In this document: positions 15,557 to 24,013 of the stretch, piece after piece
Layout of the letters: every line of letters starts with the position of its first letter
Numbering within the stretch: position 1 is the stretch's first letter
DNA from: RAM1 sp050247515
Lineage (GTDB): Bacteria > Pseudomonadota > Gammaproteobacteria > Burkholderiales > Burkholderiaceae_C
Assembly: GCA_050247515.1 (NCBI GenBank)
Contig: JBFWUB010000001.1
Coordinates: 1-64,000, forward strand
Direction: 5' to 3'
Length of the DNA: 64,000 nucleotides
Position numbers and translations under genes: made by a program
Notes under the pieces: generated by a model
The model's input: the letters and a program-made list of their open reading frames with translations, nothing else
The model's database searches: none
Told to the model about the DNA's origin: nothing

Positions 15557-16495
15557 TCAGCGTTTGAGCGCGTCGCGCAGGGCCTTGACTTCGTCGTGGT
15601 TGCGCTGGGCGCCCTGGGCCTGGCGCTCGATCAGCGCGCGCACGTCGGCAGGCAGCGAATCGTGCTTGAGCGCCTTGCGGTAACGGGCCACCGCCGCGTC
15701 TTCACCGCGCTCACACTCTTCCAGCACGGCCAGGTCGTCCTTGCGGGTCAGGGCGCTGCGCACCGAGACCCAGCCGCGGTGCAGCGCCCCGGCGACGGTG
15801 CCGCCGTCGTCAGGCTTGCCGCCGCGCGCGCGGATCTGCTGCTCCAGTTCGGCGGCCGCAGCGGCGCATTCATCGGCGTGGCGCAGCAGCAGGGTCTGGA
15901 TGTCCGATGATTTGGCATGCTCGGCGCTGCTGCGAAAGCCGTATTCACCATCGTGGCAGGACTCCAGCAGGTTGTTCAGCACGTCGATGACGTCGACCTT
16001 GCGGTTGGTTTCCTCGCTGATGCGGGAGGCTCGCTCATAGGCGGCCTGCACGGCGGGCCGGGCCTGACCCCATTGCAGGCTGGCGTCCGTGCGGCCCTTG
16101 TCCCACTCCGCGGCCAGGCGCGGCTCGGCCACGTCAAACGGCCCGGCATACACGCCCACGGCGGCCCAGCCCAGCGAATACGCCGGGTGGTAGTCCTCAT
16201 AACGGCGGCCCTTTTCGTAGTAGGGCTCGCGCTCGTAGGCGTCGCGCCAGTAGGCCTCTTCGGCGGTGGGGTTCACGGCCTCTGCCGCGGCCTTGCCGCC
16301 CAGGCCACCGACCACAGCGCCGCCAATGCCGCCCACGGCAGCGCCGATGGGTCCACCCACGGCGCCCAGTGCGGCGCCGGCGGCGGCCCCGCCGACGGCA
16401 GCGCCTACGCCGGTGCCCACGGGGTGGGCTCCAGGCTCGTTGGTGATCGGGTCGCGGTTGGCGTCACGGTATTCGTCGCGTTCTTCAGCAGACAT
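15557..16495 (-). CDS. Glycine-zipper / DUF2383 (PA2169-type) fusion protein
   Basis: A 312-residue protein in two parts. Residues about 28-68 are a hydrophobic Gly/Ala zipper (GVGAAVGGAAAGAALG and GGIGGAVVGGLGG) able to insert in or line a membrane, followed by an acidic Tyr-rich segment (EEAYWRDAYEREPYYEKGRR). Residues about 165-310 are a ferritin-like four-helix bundle of the DUF2383/PA2169 family (VIDVLNNLLESCHDGEYGFRSSAEHA; LLLRHADECAAAAAELEQQI; ECERGEDAAVARYRKAL). The family is often stress-induced and of unknown activity. The joined architecture is noteworthy. Its N-terminal region is polar, so there is no signal peptide. Confidence 0.75.
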   Translation of the reverse strand: MSAEERDEYRDANRDPITNEPGAHPVGTGVGAAVGGAAAGAALGAVGGPIGAAVGGIGGAVVGGLGGKAAAEAVNPTAEEAYWRDAYEREPYYEKGRRYEDYHPAYSLGWAAVGVYAGPFDVAEPRLAAEWDKGRTDASLQWGQARPAVQAAYERASRISEETNRKVDVIDVLNNLLESCHDGEYGFRSSAEHAKSSDIQTLLLRHADECAAAAAELEQQIRARGGKPDDGGTVAGALHRGWVSVRSALTRKDDLAVLEECERGEDAAVARYRKALKHDSLPADVRALIERQAQGAQRNHDEVKALRDALKR

Positions 16496-16635
16496 GTCGT
16501 ACTCCTTTGGGGGGTTGGTTGATGAACACAGCCCATCTTGGGCCGCTCAACGGCTGCGGCCGGTCAGAGCCAGGCAGGGCTGCCTGTAGGAAAGCGCCCG
16601 CAGCCCGTTACAGCCACGCGGTATCCTCTGGCCCC

Positions 16636-17649
16636 ATGTACGCCCCGCATTACGGCCTGACGCAGGACCCGTTTTCCATCGCGCCCGATCCGCGTTACCT
16701 GTTCATGAGTGAACGGCACCGCGAGGCGCTGGCGCACCTGCTGTACGGCGTGAACGGCGGCGGCGGCTTTGTGCTGCTGTCGGGCGAGATCGGCACGGGC
16801 AAGACCACCGTGTGCCGCTGCTTCCTCGAGCAGATTCCCGCGCAGTGCAACGTGGCCTACATCTTCAACCCCAAGCTCACGGTCATCGAGCTGCTGCGCA
16901 CGATCTGCGACGAGTTCCATGTGGCGGTACCCGCCGATGCCGCCAGCCCCAAGGATTACATCGACCCGCTCAATGCCTTTTTGCTCGGCACCCACGCGGC
17001 GGGCCAGAACAATGTGCTGATCATTGACGAGGCGCAGAACCTGGACGCCGAGGTGCTGGAGCAGCTGCGCCTGCTGACCAACCTGGAAACCAGCGAGCGC
17101 AAACTGCTGCAGATCGTGCTGATCGGCCAGCCCGAGCTGCGCGACCTGCTGGCCCGCCCCGAACTGGAACAGCTGGCCCAGCGCGTGATCGCGCGCTTTC
17201 ACCTGGACGCCCTGAGCGAAGCCGAGACGGCGCAGTACATCGCCCACCGCCTGTCGGTGGCCGGGCACACCGGCGCCCTGCCCTTTGATGCGGCGGCGCT
17301 CAAACGCATCCATGCGCTGGCGCGCGGCGTGCCCCGGCGCATCAACCTGCTGTGCGGACGGGCCCTGCTGGGCGGGTACGCCGAAGGCCTGGGCACGGTG
17401 ACCCGGCGCGTGGTGGACAAGGCCGCGGCGGAAGTGTTTGGCCCCGATGCGCCGCAACGCAGCCAGCGCCAGCTGGTGCTGGTCGGGGCGGCTGCCGTCT
17501 TGCTGCTGGGCGCCGGCGCGGGGCTGGGCGTGGCACTGAACCGCGCCGGCAGCCTGGCGCCTTCAGTCACCGGCCCTGATCCGCTGACCAACCCGGTGCT
17601 GACGCTCAAGCCCGCCACCACCATCCAGTCCCCGAAAGCGCCGCGCTGA
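16636..17649 (+). CDS. exeA: ExeA/MshM-like AAA ATPase of secretion assembly
   Basis: A 337-residue AAA+ ATPase. Start MYAPHYGLTQDPFSIAPDPRYLF is typical of ExeA/GspA. Walker A GEIGTGKT lies at residues 51-58, Walker B VLIIDEAQNL near 129-138, and a transmembrane helix (LVLVGAAAVLLLGAGAGLGVAL) near residues 277-298 places the ATPase in the cytoplasm with a short periplasmic tail; the peptidoglycan-binding domain of long ExeA forms is absent. In Aeromonas ExeA works with ExeB to place the type II secretin in the wall. Here gspB follows after one base, but no other secretion gene is in the window. Confidence 0.87.
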   Translation: MYAPHYGLTQDPFSIAPDPRYLFMSERHREALAHLLYGVNGGGGFVLLSGEIGTGKTTVCRCFLEQIPAQCNVAYIFNPKLTVIELLRTICDEFHVAVPADAASPKDYIDPLNAFLLGTHAAGQNNVLIIDEAQNLDAEVLEQLRLLTNLETSERKLLQIVLIGQPELRDLLARPELEQLAQRVIARFHLDALSEAETAQYIAHRLSVAGHTGALPFDAAALKRIHALARGVPRRINLLCGRALLGGYAEGLGTVTRRVVDKAAAEVFGPDAPQRSQRQLVLVGAAAVLLLGAGAGLGVALNRAGSLAPSVTGPDPLTNPVLTLKPATTIQSPKAPR

Positions 17650-17650
17650 C

Positions 17651-18334
17651 ATGTCCTACATCCTTGACGCCCTGAAACGCGCCGATGCGCAGCGCGAACG
17701 CGGCCAGGTGCCGGGCCTGAATACGCAGCCCGTGCCGGCCGCCCCGGCACCGGACGGGCCCAGCCGCCTGGGCTGGTGGGTGGGCCTGGCCTGCGGCGGC
17801 GTGGCCGTGGCGGCGCTTGCGGCCTACTGGCATACAGACAGCACGCAGGCCGCGCCGGCTGCAGCGGCCGGCCCTGCAGCGATGCCTTTGCCAGCGCCCG
17901 CACCAGTCCCTGCGCCTGCGCCAGTGGCGGCGCCTGTTGCGGCACCCGCACCCTCACCGGCGCCCTTGCCCAGCGTGCAGGCCGTGCCCCCGCCACCGCC
18001 CGCCGCCAAGCCACCGGCCGCCCAGCCGGCACCGGCGCCCACGGCGCCCGTGGCCCGGCCCGTCCCCCCGCAACGCCGTGAAGGCGCTTCGGCCGCCGCC
18101 CCCGTGCCGGTGCCGGCGCTGGCGGATCTGCCCGAGGACATCCGCCGCACTGTGCCCAAGCTGGTGGTCAGCGGCTCGGTCTATTCCAGCAACCCGGCGC
18201 AGCGCATCCTGATCGTCAACGGCCAGGTGCTCAATGAAGGCGCCACGCTGGCGCCCGATCTGGTGCTGGAGACCATTGGCGCCAAAAGCGCCGTGCTGAG
18301 CCTGCGCGGCACGCGCTTCCGGCTGGACTACTGA
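17651..18334 (+). CDS. gspB: GspB/ExeB-like secretion assembly protein
   Basis: A 227-residue bitopic inner-membrane protein. It opens with the hallmark MSYILDALKRADAQRERGQVP, has one membrane helix (LGWWVGLACGGVAVAALAAYW, about residues 37-57), a long Pro/Ala periplasmic linker (about 65-150) and the C-terminal GspB domain (LPEDIRRTVPKLVVSGSVYS to TRFRLDY). Partner of the ExeA-like ATPase encoded immediately upstream, with which it should be co-transcribed. Together they would anchor a secretin to peptidoglycan. Confidence 0.88.
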   Translation: MSYILDALKRADAQRERGQVPGLNTQPVPAAPAPDGPSRLGWWVGLACGGVAVAALAAYWHTDSTQAAPAAAAGPAAMPLPAPAPVPAPAPVAAPVAAPAPSPAPLPSVQAVPPPPPAAKPPAAQPAPAPTAPVARPVPPQRREGASAAAPVPVPALADLPEDIRRTVPKLVVSGSVYSSNPAQRILIVNGQVLNEGATLAPDLVLETIGAKSAVLSLRGTRFRLDY

Positions 18335-18354
18335 GGCCCGCTCCTGACGCCCGC

Positions 18355-20373
18355 CTACTGGCGCGGCATCAGTTCATACAGGTCAAAGCCCGCGCTGCGC
18401 CCGCCCAGGCAGGCGGCCAGGGTGTCTTCCACCTTGCGCCACAGGGCCAGGCGGTTGCGCCATTTGCTGATGCTGTGGCCCTCGTCGGCAAACAGCAGGT
18501 ACTCCACCGGATGGCCGCGCTTTTGCAGTGCGGCCACCACGTCGTCGGAGTCCTGCCTGAGCACACGGATGTCGTTGCCGCCATGGATCACCAGCAGCGG
18601 CGCGGTGATCCTGTCCAGGTGCGTCACGGGCGAATTGGCCAGCATCTGCGCACGGTCTTCGGGCTTGCGCACATCGCCAAAGGTGCGCGCAAACCAGTGG
18701 CGGTTGCGCCAGAACGGCGGCCAGTTGTCCACCACGCGGGGCCAGTTGGCCACGCCCACGATGTTGACGCCGCAGCGGTAATCGTGCGGCTTCTGGATCA
18801 ACTGCGCCAGTGTGGAAAAGCCGCCAAAGCTCGCGCCCATCACCGCCAGCCGGTTGGAGTCGGCATGGCCCTGGTCCACCGCCCACTGCACGGCCTCGGC
18901 GATGTCTTTTTGCAGGCGGCCAAAGTATTCGCGGTCGGCCGCCCACAGGTGGTCGCGCCCGTAGCCCGTGGAGCCGCGGTAATTGACCGTCAGCACCGCG
19001 TAGCCGCGGTTGGCCAGCAGCTGCAGGCTGTTGAACACTGCCGGGTTCCATGAATCGCGCGCCCAGGGGCCGCCGTGGATCATCGTCACCAGGGGCGCCG
19101 GCCCGGTCACGCCACGCGGGCGGATGAGGTAGCCGTGGATGGTGCGCCCGTCGGAGGCCTTGAAGGAGAACGGCTGCTGCGCCGACAGCACGGCCGCAGC
19201 TTCGCGCTCGGGCGGGTCCAGCCGGCTGACCTGGCCGGTGTCGCGGTCCAGCAGCAGCTCGGCCGAATCAAAGTGCCCCGTGGCGCGCAGCACCAGGCGG
19301 CGATTGCCTTCGGCCAGGTTCTGCGGGCGGGTCATCACGGGCGGCGCGGCCAGCAGGCCCGCGGCCAGTGCCTTTTGCACGGCGGCCTGCACGTCCGCAC
19401 CCATGGCGGCGTCCAGGTAGTCCACGCGCGGCAGGCCGGGCTCGCTCACGTAGCCCAAGGGGCCGCCGCTGCCTGCGGGAAACAGGCCGTAGCTCAGGTC
19501 CACCTCAGGGTGGCTGGCCAACACCTTTTCCTGGCCCGTGGCCAGGTCCACCTCGGCCAGCACGGCCTTGTCGCGGCCGATATTGGTTTGTACCCAGGCC
19601 CGGCCCGCCAGCGGGTCCAGCCGGCTGACCCAGTAGCTGTCAAAGCCGCCCACGGTTTTCAGCAGGCGCCAGCTGCCGTCGGGCTGCAGCAGCTCCACCG
19701 CCACGTCGGCGCCGTCTTCACGGCCCAGCTGGCGGGCGCGGCCGGCCAGCTTGTGGTTGGTGCCGATGATCCAGCTGGTGACGCTGCCGTCGCTGCGGGC
19801 CACCTCGCGCACGGTGCGCGTGGCGGCGTCGGCCTCGTACAGGTCCAGCGTGGCACGGTCGCGCTGGTTGCTGGCAAAGAAGAACTTCGCGCCGCTGCTG
19901 CCCGAGAGCCCGTGGTACACGGCGCGCACACCGCGCGGCGGCGTCACCGCCCAGGGTGCGAATGGCTGCTGTGTGTCCTGCACGAAAAGCTGGGTGTTTT
20001 CGTCGCCTGTCGGGTCCTTGCTGTACACCACATGGCGGCTGTCGCCCAGCCAGCGCTGCAGCCCGCCCCGGCGGCCCATGTTGCCCACGGGGAAGGTGCT
20101 GACGGCGCCGCCCGGTGCCACCGTGCGCACCGCCAGGCCCACGTCGGTGCCCACGGTCTGCTGCCACAGCAGGCGCTGGCCATCGGGCGAGATGATGAAG
20201 CCGCCGGCGAAGTCGATGTTGGCTACAAACCGGCGCAGCGGCACCAGCGGCGGCAACTGGCCGCCAGCCTGGGCCTCAGCCAGCGCGGGCGCGGTGGGGG
20301 CGGTGGAGCAGCCCGCCGCGCCCAGCAGGGCCAGTACGGCGCCCAGCGCACCCAGCTGTTGTGTGACGGACAT
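18355..20373 (-). CDS. S9-family prolyl oligopeptidase-type lipoprotein
   Basis: A 672-residue serine peptidase of family S9. A signal peptide with lipobox (LLGAAGC, about residues 16-22) makes it an envelope lipoprotein. The first two thirds are a beta-propeller (WD-like blades with DGQRLLW, VVYSKDPTGDEN, DLYEADAATRTVRE). The C-terminal alpha/beta-hydrolase domain carries the catalytic Ser in GASFGGFS (about 512), Asp in GGNDIRV (about 600) and His in EGHSIS (about 632). It probably degrades short peptides in the periplasm. ATG at 20373; the divergent DUF2784 gene starts 42 bases away. Confidence 0.9.
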   Translation of the reverse strand: MSVTQQLGALGAVLALLGAAGCSTAPTAPALAEAQAGGQLPPLVPLRRFVANIDFAGGFIISPDGQRLLWQQTVGTDVGLAVRTVAPGGAVSTFPVGNMGRRGGLQRWLGDSRHVVYSKDPTGDENTQLFVQDTQQPFAPWAVTPPRGVRAVYHGLSGSSGAKFFFASNQRDRATLDLYEADAATRTVREVARSDGSVTSWIIGTNHKLAGRARQLGREDGADVAVELLQPDGSWRLLKTVGGFDSYWVSRLDPLAGRAWVQTNIGRDKAVLAEVDLATGQEKVLASHPEVDLSYGLFPAGSGGPLGYVSEPGLPRVDYLDAAMGADVQAAVQKALAAGLLAAPPVMTRPQNLAEGNRRLVLRATGHFDSAELLLDRDTGQVSRLDPPEREAAAVLSAQQPFSFKASDGRTIHGYLIRPRGVTGPAPLVTMIHGGPWARDSWNPAVFNSLQLLANRGYAVLTVNYRGSTGYGRDHLWAADREYFGRLQKDIAEAVQWAVDQGHADSNRLAVMGASFGGFSTLAQLIQKPHDYRCGVNIVGVANWPRVVDNWPPFWRNRHWFARTFGDVRKPEDRAQMLANSPVTHLDRITAPLLVIHGGNDIRVLRQDSDDVVAALQKRGHPVEYLLFADEGHSISKWRNRLALWRKVEDTLAACLGGRSAGFDLYELMPRQ

Positions 20374-20415
20374 GCTTTTCCTCCAGTTGATTTGTGCGGG
20401 CATGATAGCGGCGCC

Positions 20416-20832
20416 ATGAGCCCTACCACTGCCAGTCTGCTTGCCGACGCCCTGCTGGTGCTGCATGTGGGTGTGGTGCTGTTTGTGGTGGTTGGCGAGC
20501 TGCTGTTTCTCGCCGGCGGCTGGCGCGGCTGGCTCTGGGTGCGCCATCGCGGGCTGCGCCTGGTGCACCTGGCGTTGATGGCCTTCATCGCGCTGCAGGC
20601 CTGGCTGGGGCAGCTGTGCCCTCTGACGGTGTGGGAACAGGCGCTGCGCCGCACCGCTGGCGCGAGCGGTTACAGCGGCGGCTTCATCGAACACTGGCTG
20701 GGCCGGGTACTGTACTGGTCCGCACCCTGGTGGGTGTTTGTAGCCGCCTATACGGTGTTTGCGCTGCTGGTGGCGGCCACCTGGTGGTGGGTGCGGCCAT
20801 CAGGCAGCGTTCAGCCCTGCGCCAAAGCCTAG
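20416..20832 (+). CDS. DUF2784 integral membrane protein
   Basis: A 138-residue inner-membrane protein with four predicted helices (about residues 8-33, 44-63, 95-112 and 112-128). The central motif LRLVHLALMAFIALQAWLGQLCPLTVWEQALR, with GQLCPLTxxE, is the signature of DUF2784. It contains GGFIEHWLGRVLYWSAPWWVF in the second half, also typical. Function unknown. Its stop codon overlaps that of the convergent sensor kinase in a shared CTAG. Confidence 0.9.
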   Translation: MSPTTASLLADALLVLHVGVVLFVVVGELLFLAGGWRGWLWVRHRGLRLVHLALMAFIALQAWLGQLCPLTVWEQALRRTAGASGYSGGFIEHWLGRVLYWSAPWWVFVAAYTVFALLVAATWWWVRPSGSVQPCAKA

Positions 20833-22187
20833 AGGCGATTCAATGGTCCGGCAGCAGGCCAGCGCACCGTGACGCTCAATCCCCCCAGCGCCGAGCGTCC
20901 CGTCATCACCGTGGCCCCGTGCGCCGCTGCAATGCGCTGCACGATGGACCAACCCAGGCCGCTGCCGGCCTCGCCCGTGCCCAGCACCCGGAAGAAGCGC
21001 TCGCCCAGCCGCGCGGTCTGCGCTTCGCTCAGGCCCGGGCCGCTGTCCTGCACACTCAACAGCACCTGCCGCCCCTGCATGGCCAGGCCCACCAGGATGC
21101 GCGCCTGCGCCGGGCTGTAGCGAATGGCGTTGTCCACCAGGTTGCGGGCCAGCACGCCCAGTAACGTGGCGTCACCGAGTACCGTACTGGGCTCGCTCAC
21201 GTCCAGCTCCAGCACCTGGCCCTTGCCCAGCGCCTGCGGCGCGCACTGGGCCAGCACCTGCTGCAGGTGCGCACCCAGCGCCACCGGCTGGCGTTGCGGC
21301 GCAGCGCCTGATTCCAGGCGTGACAGGGTCAGCAATTGCTCCACCAGCCGGGTGGCGCGGTCGCAGCCGTCCAGCGTGGATTGCAAGGCCTGCTCGCGCA
21401 GGGCGTCATTGCTTTCAGCCATTGCCACCTGGGCCTGGGCCCGGATGGCCGCTATCGGGGTGCGCAGCTCGTGCGCGGCATCGGCCGTGAAGCGGCGCTC
21501 CGAGGCCATCAGCTCGCTGATCCGCCCCAGCAGGCCATTGAGCGCGTCCAGCATCGGCGCCATTTCACTGGGGGCATTTGTCACCGCCACGGGGCGCAAG
21601 GCCTGAGGCTGGCGCGCCGCCAGCACGCGGCCCAGCTCGCGCAGCGGCGCCGTGCCGCGCACGACGGCCCAGGCCACGCCCAGGGCCAGCAGCGGCAAGG
21701 CCACCACCACAGGCCACAGCGTGCTGCGCATCACCGCCCACAGGATGTCGGTGCGGGATTTCTCCTGCTCGCCCACATAGACCTGCACATCGCGCTGTGC
21801 GCCTTGCGCCGCGAACACGCGCCAGTTGGCCCCGTCCATGCGCACCGTATGAAAGCCACCGGCAAATCGCTGGCTTGCATCCACCATCGGTTGCGCCGGC
21901 GCGTTGGCCGAGCGCAGGGTCAGCTGGCCCTCATGAAACACCTGGAACGCAACCTTGGTCGCGTACCGGTGCAGTTGCGGGGCGTCCATGGCCTGGTCGT
22001 CGTCGAACTCACCGGCTTGCTGCACCACCAGCAGGGCCGCTGCCTGCGCCAGGTGGCTGTCCAGCAGTTCGTCCAGCTCATGGCGCACGTCGATCCAGGT
22101 GGCCGTAACCGCCACCATCCACACGGCCGCAACCATGCCCAGCACCAGCGCCAGCAGGCGGCCCTGCAGCGAGTTGGGCAGGCGCAT
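20829..22187 (-). CDS. Two-component sensor histidine kinase (QseC-like)
   Basis: A 452-residue membrane histidine kinase: first membrane helix at about residues 10-31, a periplasmic sensor domain of about 120 residues, second helix near 158-178, a HAMP-like region, the phospho-acceptor His in DAAHELRTPIAAIRAQ, and an ATPase with N box (ARNLVDNAIRYSP), G1 (DSGPGL) and G2 (GSGLGWSIV). The starting ATG shares one base with the stop of the response regulator gene, so they are coupled. Being downstream of cytochrome genes on the same strand, it may sense redox state or control those genes. Confidence 0.92.
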   Translation of the reverse strand: MRLPNSLQGRLLALVLGMVAAVWMVAVTATWIDVRHELDELLDSHLAQAAALLVVQQAGEFDDDQAMDAPQLHRYATKVAFQVFHEGQLTLRSANAPAQPMVDASQRFAGGFHTVRMDGANWRVFAAQGAQRDVQVYVGEQEKSRTDILWAVMRSTLWPVVVALPLLALGVAWAVVRGTAPLRELGRVLAARQPQALRPVAVTNAPSEMAPMLDALNGLLGRISELMASERRFTADAAHELRTPIAAIRAQAQVAMAESNDALREQALQSTLDGCDRATRLVEQLLTLSRLESGAAPQRQPVALGAHLQQVLAQCAPQALGKGQVLELDVSEPSTVLGDATLLGVLARNLVDNAIRYSPAQARILVGLAMQGRQVLLSVQDSGPGLSEAQTARLGERFFRVLGTGEAGSGLGWSIVQRIAAAHGATVMTGRSALGGLSVTVRWPAAGPLNRL

Positions 22188-22858
22188 CACGCCACAGCCT
22201 TGTCGCGCAACAGCACATAGCCCACACCACGCACGGTCTGGATGAGGCCGGCCCCCAGCTTGCGGCGCAGGTGGTGGATGTGAACCTCGACCGCATTGCT
22301 GTCAACTTCATGGCCCCAGCTGTACAGGTGCTGTTCCAGCTGCTCGCGCGACAGCACGCGACCGGCGTTGAGCAGCAGCGCTTGCAGCATGGCAAATTCG
22401 CGTTGAGCAAGGACCACCGGGCGCCCTGCCTGCACCACCGTGTGGGCGGCGGGGTCCAGCACCACGTCCTGCGCACTCAGGCTTTCCTGGGCCAGGCCGT
22501 GCGCGCGGCGCACCAGCGCGCGCAGCCGGGCAGCCAGCTCCTGCAGGTCAATGGGTTTGACCACGTAGTCATCGGCGCCGGTGTTCAGCCCGCGCACGCG
22601 GTCGGGCACGGCGTCGCGCGCGGTCAGCACCAGCACCGGCAGGCTCAGCCCCGAGCGTCGCACGCTGGCCAGCACGTCCATGCCTTCTTTCAGGGGCAGG
22701 CCCAGGTCCAGCACGGCCGCGGCATAGGTCTGGGCACGCAGCTCACGTTCGGCGGCATGCCCGTCGCGCACCCAGTCCACCTGGAAGCCCTGCTGGCGCA
22801 GGCCCGCACGCAGGCCGTCGCCAAGCAGGGGGTCGTCTTCAGCCAGGAGGATGCGCAT
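22187..22858 (-). CDS. OmpR-family response regulator (QseB-like)
   Basis: A 223-residue regulator: receiver domain with acidic pocket (Glu7/Asp8/Asp9 region) and phosphorylation site Asp51 in LDLGLP, Lys in VVKPIDL, and a C-terminal winged helix (AQREFAMLQALLLNAGRVLSREQLEQHLYSWGHEVDSNAVEVHIHHLRRKLG). It is phosphorylated by the kinase encoded next in the operon. Genes upstream on the same strand are a b-type cytochrome and two c-type cytochromes, 22 bases away. Confidence 0.94.
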   Translation of the reverse strand: MRILLAEDDPLLGDGLRAGLRQQGFQVDWVRDGHAAERELRAQTYAAAVLDLGLPLKEGMDVLASVRRSGLSLPVLVLTARDAVPDRVRGLNTGADDYVVKPIDLQELAARLRALVRRAHGLAQESLSAQDVVLDPAAHTVVQAGRPVVLAQREFAMLQALLLNAGRVLSREQLEQHLYSWGHEVDSNAVEVHIHHLRRKLGAGLIQTVRGVGYVLLRDKAVA

Positions 22859-22880
22859 GGCTCAGGCCATCAGGATGGAT

Positions 22881-23573
22881 TCAGGCCACAGATTGCCACT
22901 GCCACACCCAGAACGACATGACGACGATCAACACCAGCACACCTAGCGGCAGCAGGTTGCGCCTTGCCACGTCGGGGCCTTTGCCGGGGATGCGGCCGGT
23001 GATCATGGTCAGCGCCTGGTTTTGCCGGCGCAGCAGGCTGCCCGCCAGCACCAGACCCAGGTGGGCCAGCACCAGCGCCAGCATGCCGTTGCCCAGGAAT
23101 TCATGCACTTCTTCCAGCGCATCTTCGAAGCGGCCGCCCGCCACTTCGGCAAACAGCGCATAGCCCGTGGCTGTAACCAGCACCCCGGCCACCAGCAAGC
23201 CCAGCACGGCGGTGGCCTGCAGCACGTTTTGCCCGGCTTGCAGGGGCATGCGCCCAGCCTTGATGCTGTCAATCACGCCGCGCATACCGCGCAGCTTGCC
23301 CAGCCAGACGGCCATGCGCGAATGGCGTGGGCCCGCCATGCCCCACAGCACACGCCAGCCCACCAACCCGATCAGGGTGTAGCCCAGCGTCACGTGCACC
23401 ATGCGAAAGCGTTCGCCGTCGGCGGTGATATAGGCTCCCACAAAGCACAGCGCCATGAGCCAGTGGACTGCGCGGGTGGGCGCGTCCACGATGCGGCGCG
23501 AAGCACCAGAGGCTGCGGCAGACAGCGGCGTGCCGGTTTGCACGTCAGCGGGGGATGCGGATGTTGCGTTCAC
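22881..23573 (-). CDS. Cytochrome b561-like membrane protein
   Basis: A 230-residue di-haem b-type cytochrome with four to five membrane helices. Candidate haem ligands are the His in APTRAVHWLMALCFVGAY (helix 1), in FRMVHVTLGYTLIGLVGWR (helix 2) and in LEEVHEFLGNGMLALVLAHLG (helices 3-4). It should pass electrons between the quinol pool and the periplasmic c-type cytochromes encoded just upstream. I use the GTG at 23573, 7 bases after AAGGAG; this overlaps the preceding cytochrome gene by 29 bases. A further upstream in-frame start lacks such a site. Confidence 0.88.
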   Translation of the reverse strand: MNATSASPADVQTGTPLSAAASGASRRIVDAPTRAVHWLMALCFVGAYITADGERFRMVHVTLGYTLIGLVGWRVLWGMAGPRHSRMAVWLGKLRGMRGVIDSIKAGRMPLQAGQNVLQATAVLGLLVAGVLVTATGYALFAEVAGGRFEDALEEVHEFLGNGMLALVLAHLGLVLAGSLLRRQNQALTMITGRIPGKGPDVARRNLLPLGVLVLIVVMSFWVWQWQSVA

Positions 23574-24003
23574 GAAAATCTCCTTGGTCGGCCTGCGTGT
23601 GGCAGGCGGCACAGTTGGCTGCGCTTTTCACTGCGGGCAGTTTCCAGGTGGCGGCGGACACTTCGTTGTGCTCGCGGATGAACCAGGCCGAGCGCGTGAT
23701 GCGGTCGTCGGGGGGCTGCGCGCTCACGCGCTTGTAGGGGCCGGCATGGGCCTTGAGCCAGCCCGAAAGCTCCTGGATGGTGGCAGCGTCCAGCGACGCG
23801 TCGGTGCCGTAGTGGTTCTGCAGGTTTCCCATCACGCGCTGCCACGAGGCCGCGGGCAACATGCCCGGCGGGTAGGCCACATGGCAGGCGCTGCATTCCT
23901 GGCGGTATTTGGGCAGCAGCGGCACGCTGGGTGCGCTGTCAGCCCAGGCCAGCGGGCCGGCGGCCAACGCCTGCACCAGCAGGGTCATGAGTTTCTTGTT
24001 CAT
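23545..24003 (-). CDS. Periplasmic dihaem cytochrome c (DHC family)
   Basis: A 152-residue exported cytochrome. Signal peptide at residues 1-21 (MNKKLMTLLVQALAAGPLAWA); two haem attachment motifs, CSACH near residue 37 and CAACH near residue 132. This is the DHC pattern, known from Rhodobacter to be the redox partner of the haem protein SHP. Here the neighbour upstream encodes a DUF1924/SHP-like cytochrome and the neighbour downstream a b561-type cytochrome, so the three probably form one electron path. Confidence 0.9.
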   Translation of the reverse strand: MNKKLMTLLVQALAAGPLAWADSAPSVPLLPKYRQECSACHVAYPPGMLPAASWQRVMGNLQNHYGTDASLDAATIQELSGWLKAHAGPYKRVSAQPPDDRITRSAWFIREHNEVSAATWKLPAVKSAANCAACHTQADQGDFRERNIRIPR

Positions 24004-24013
24004 CGAGAGTGCC

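Noticed and set aside
17880..18060. Tandem-repeat region in gspB
   Set aside because: Repeated cgccggcacc-like units merely encode the Pro/Ala linker; not a separate DNA repeat.
19075..20415. N-terminal extension of the DUF2784 frame
   Set aside because: The frame is open for 447 codons upstream, but that part is antisense to the S9 peptidase; the real start at 20416 gives the right family length.
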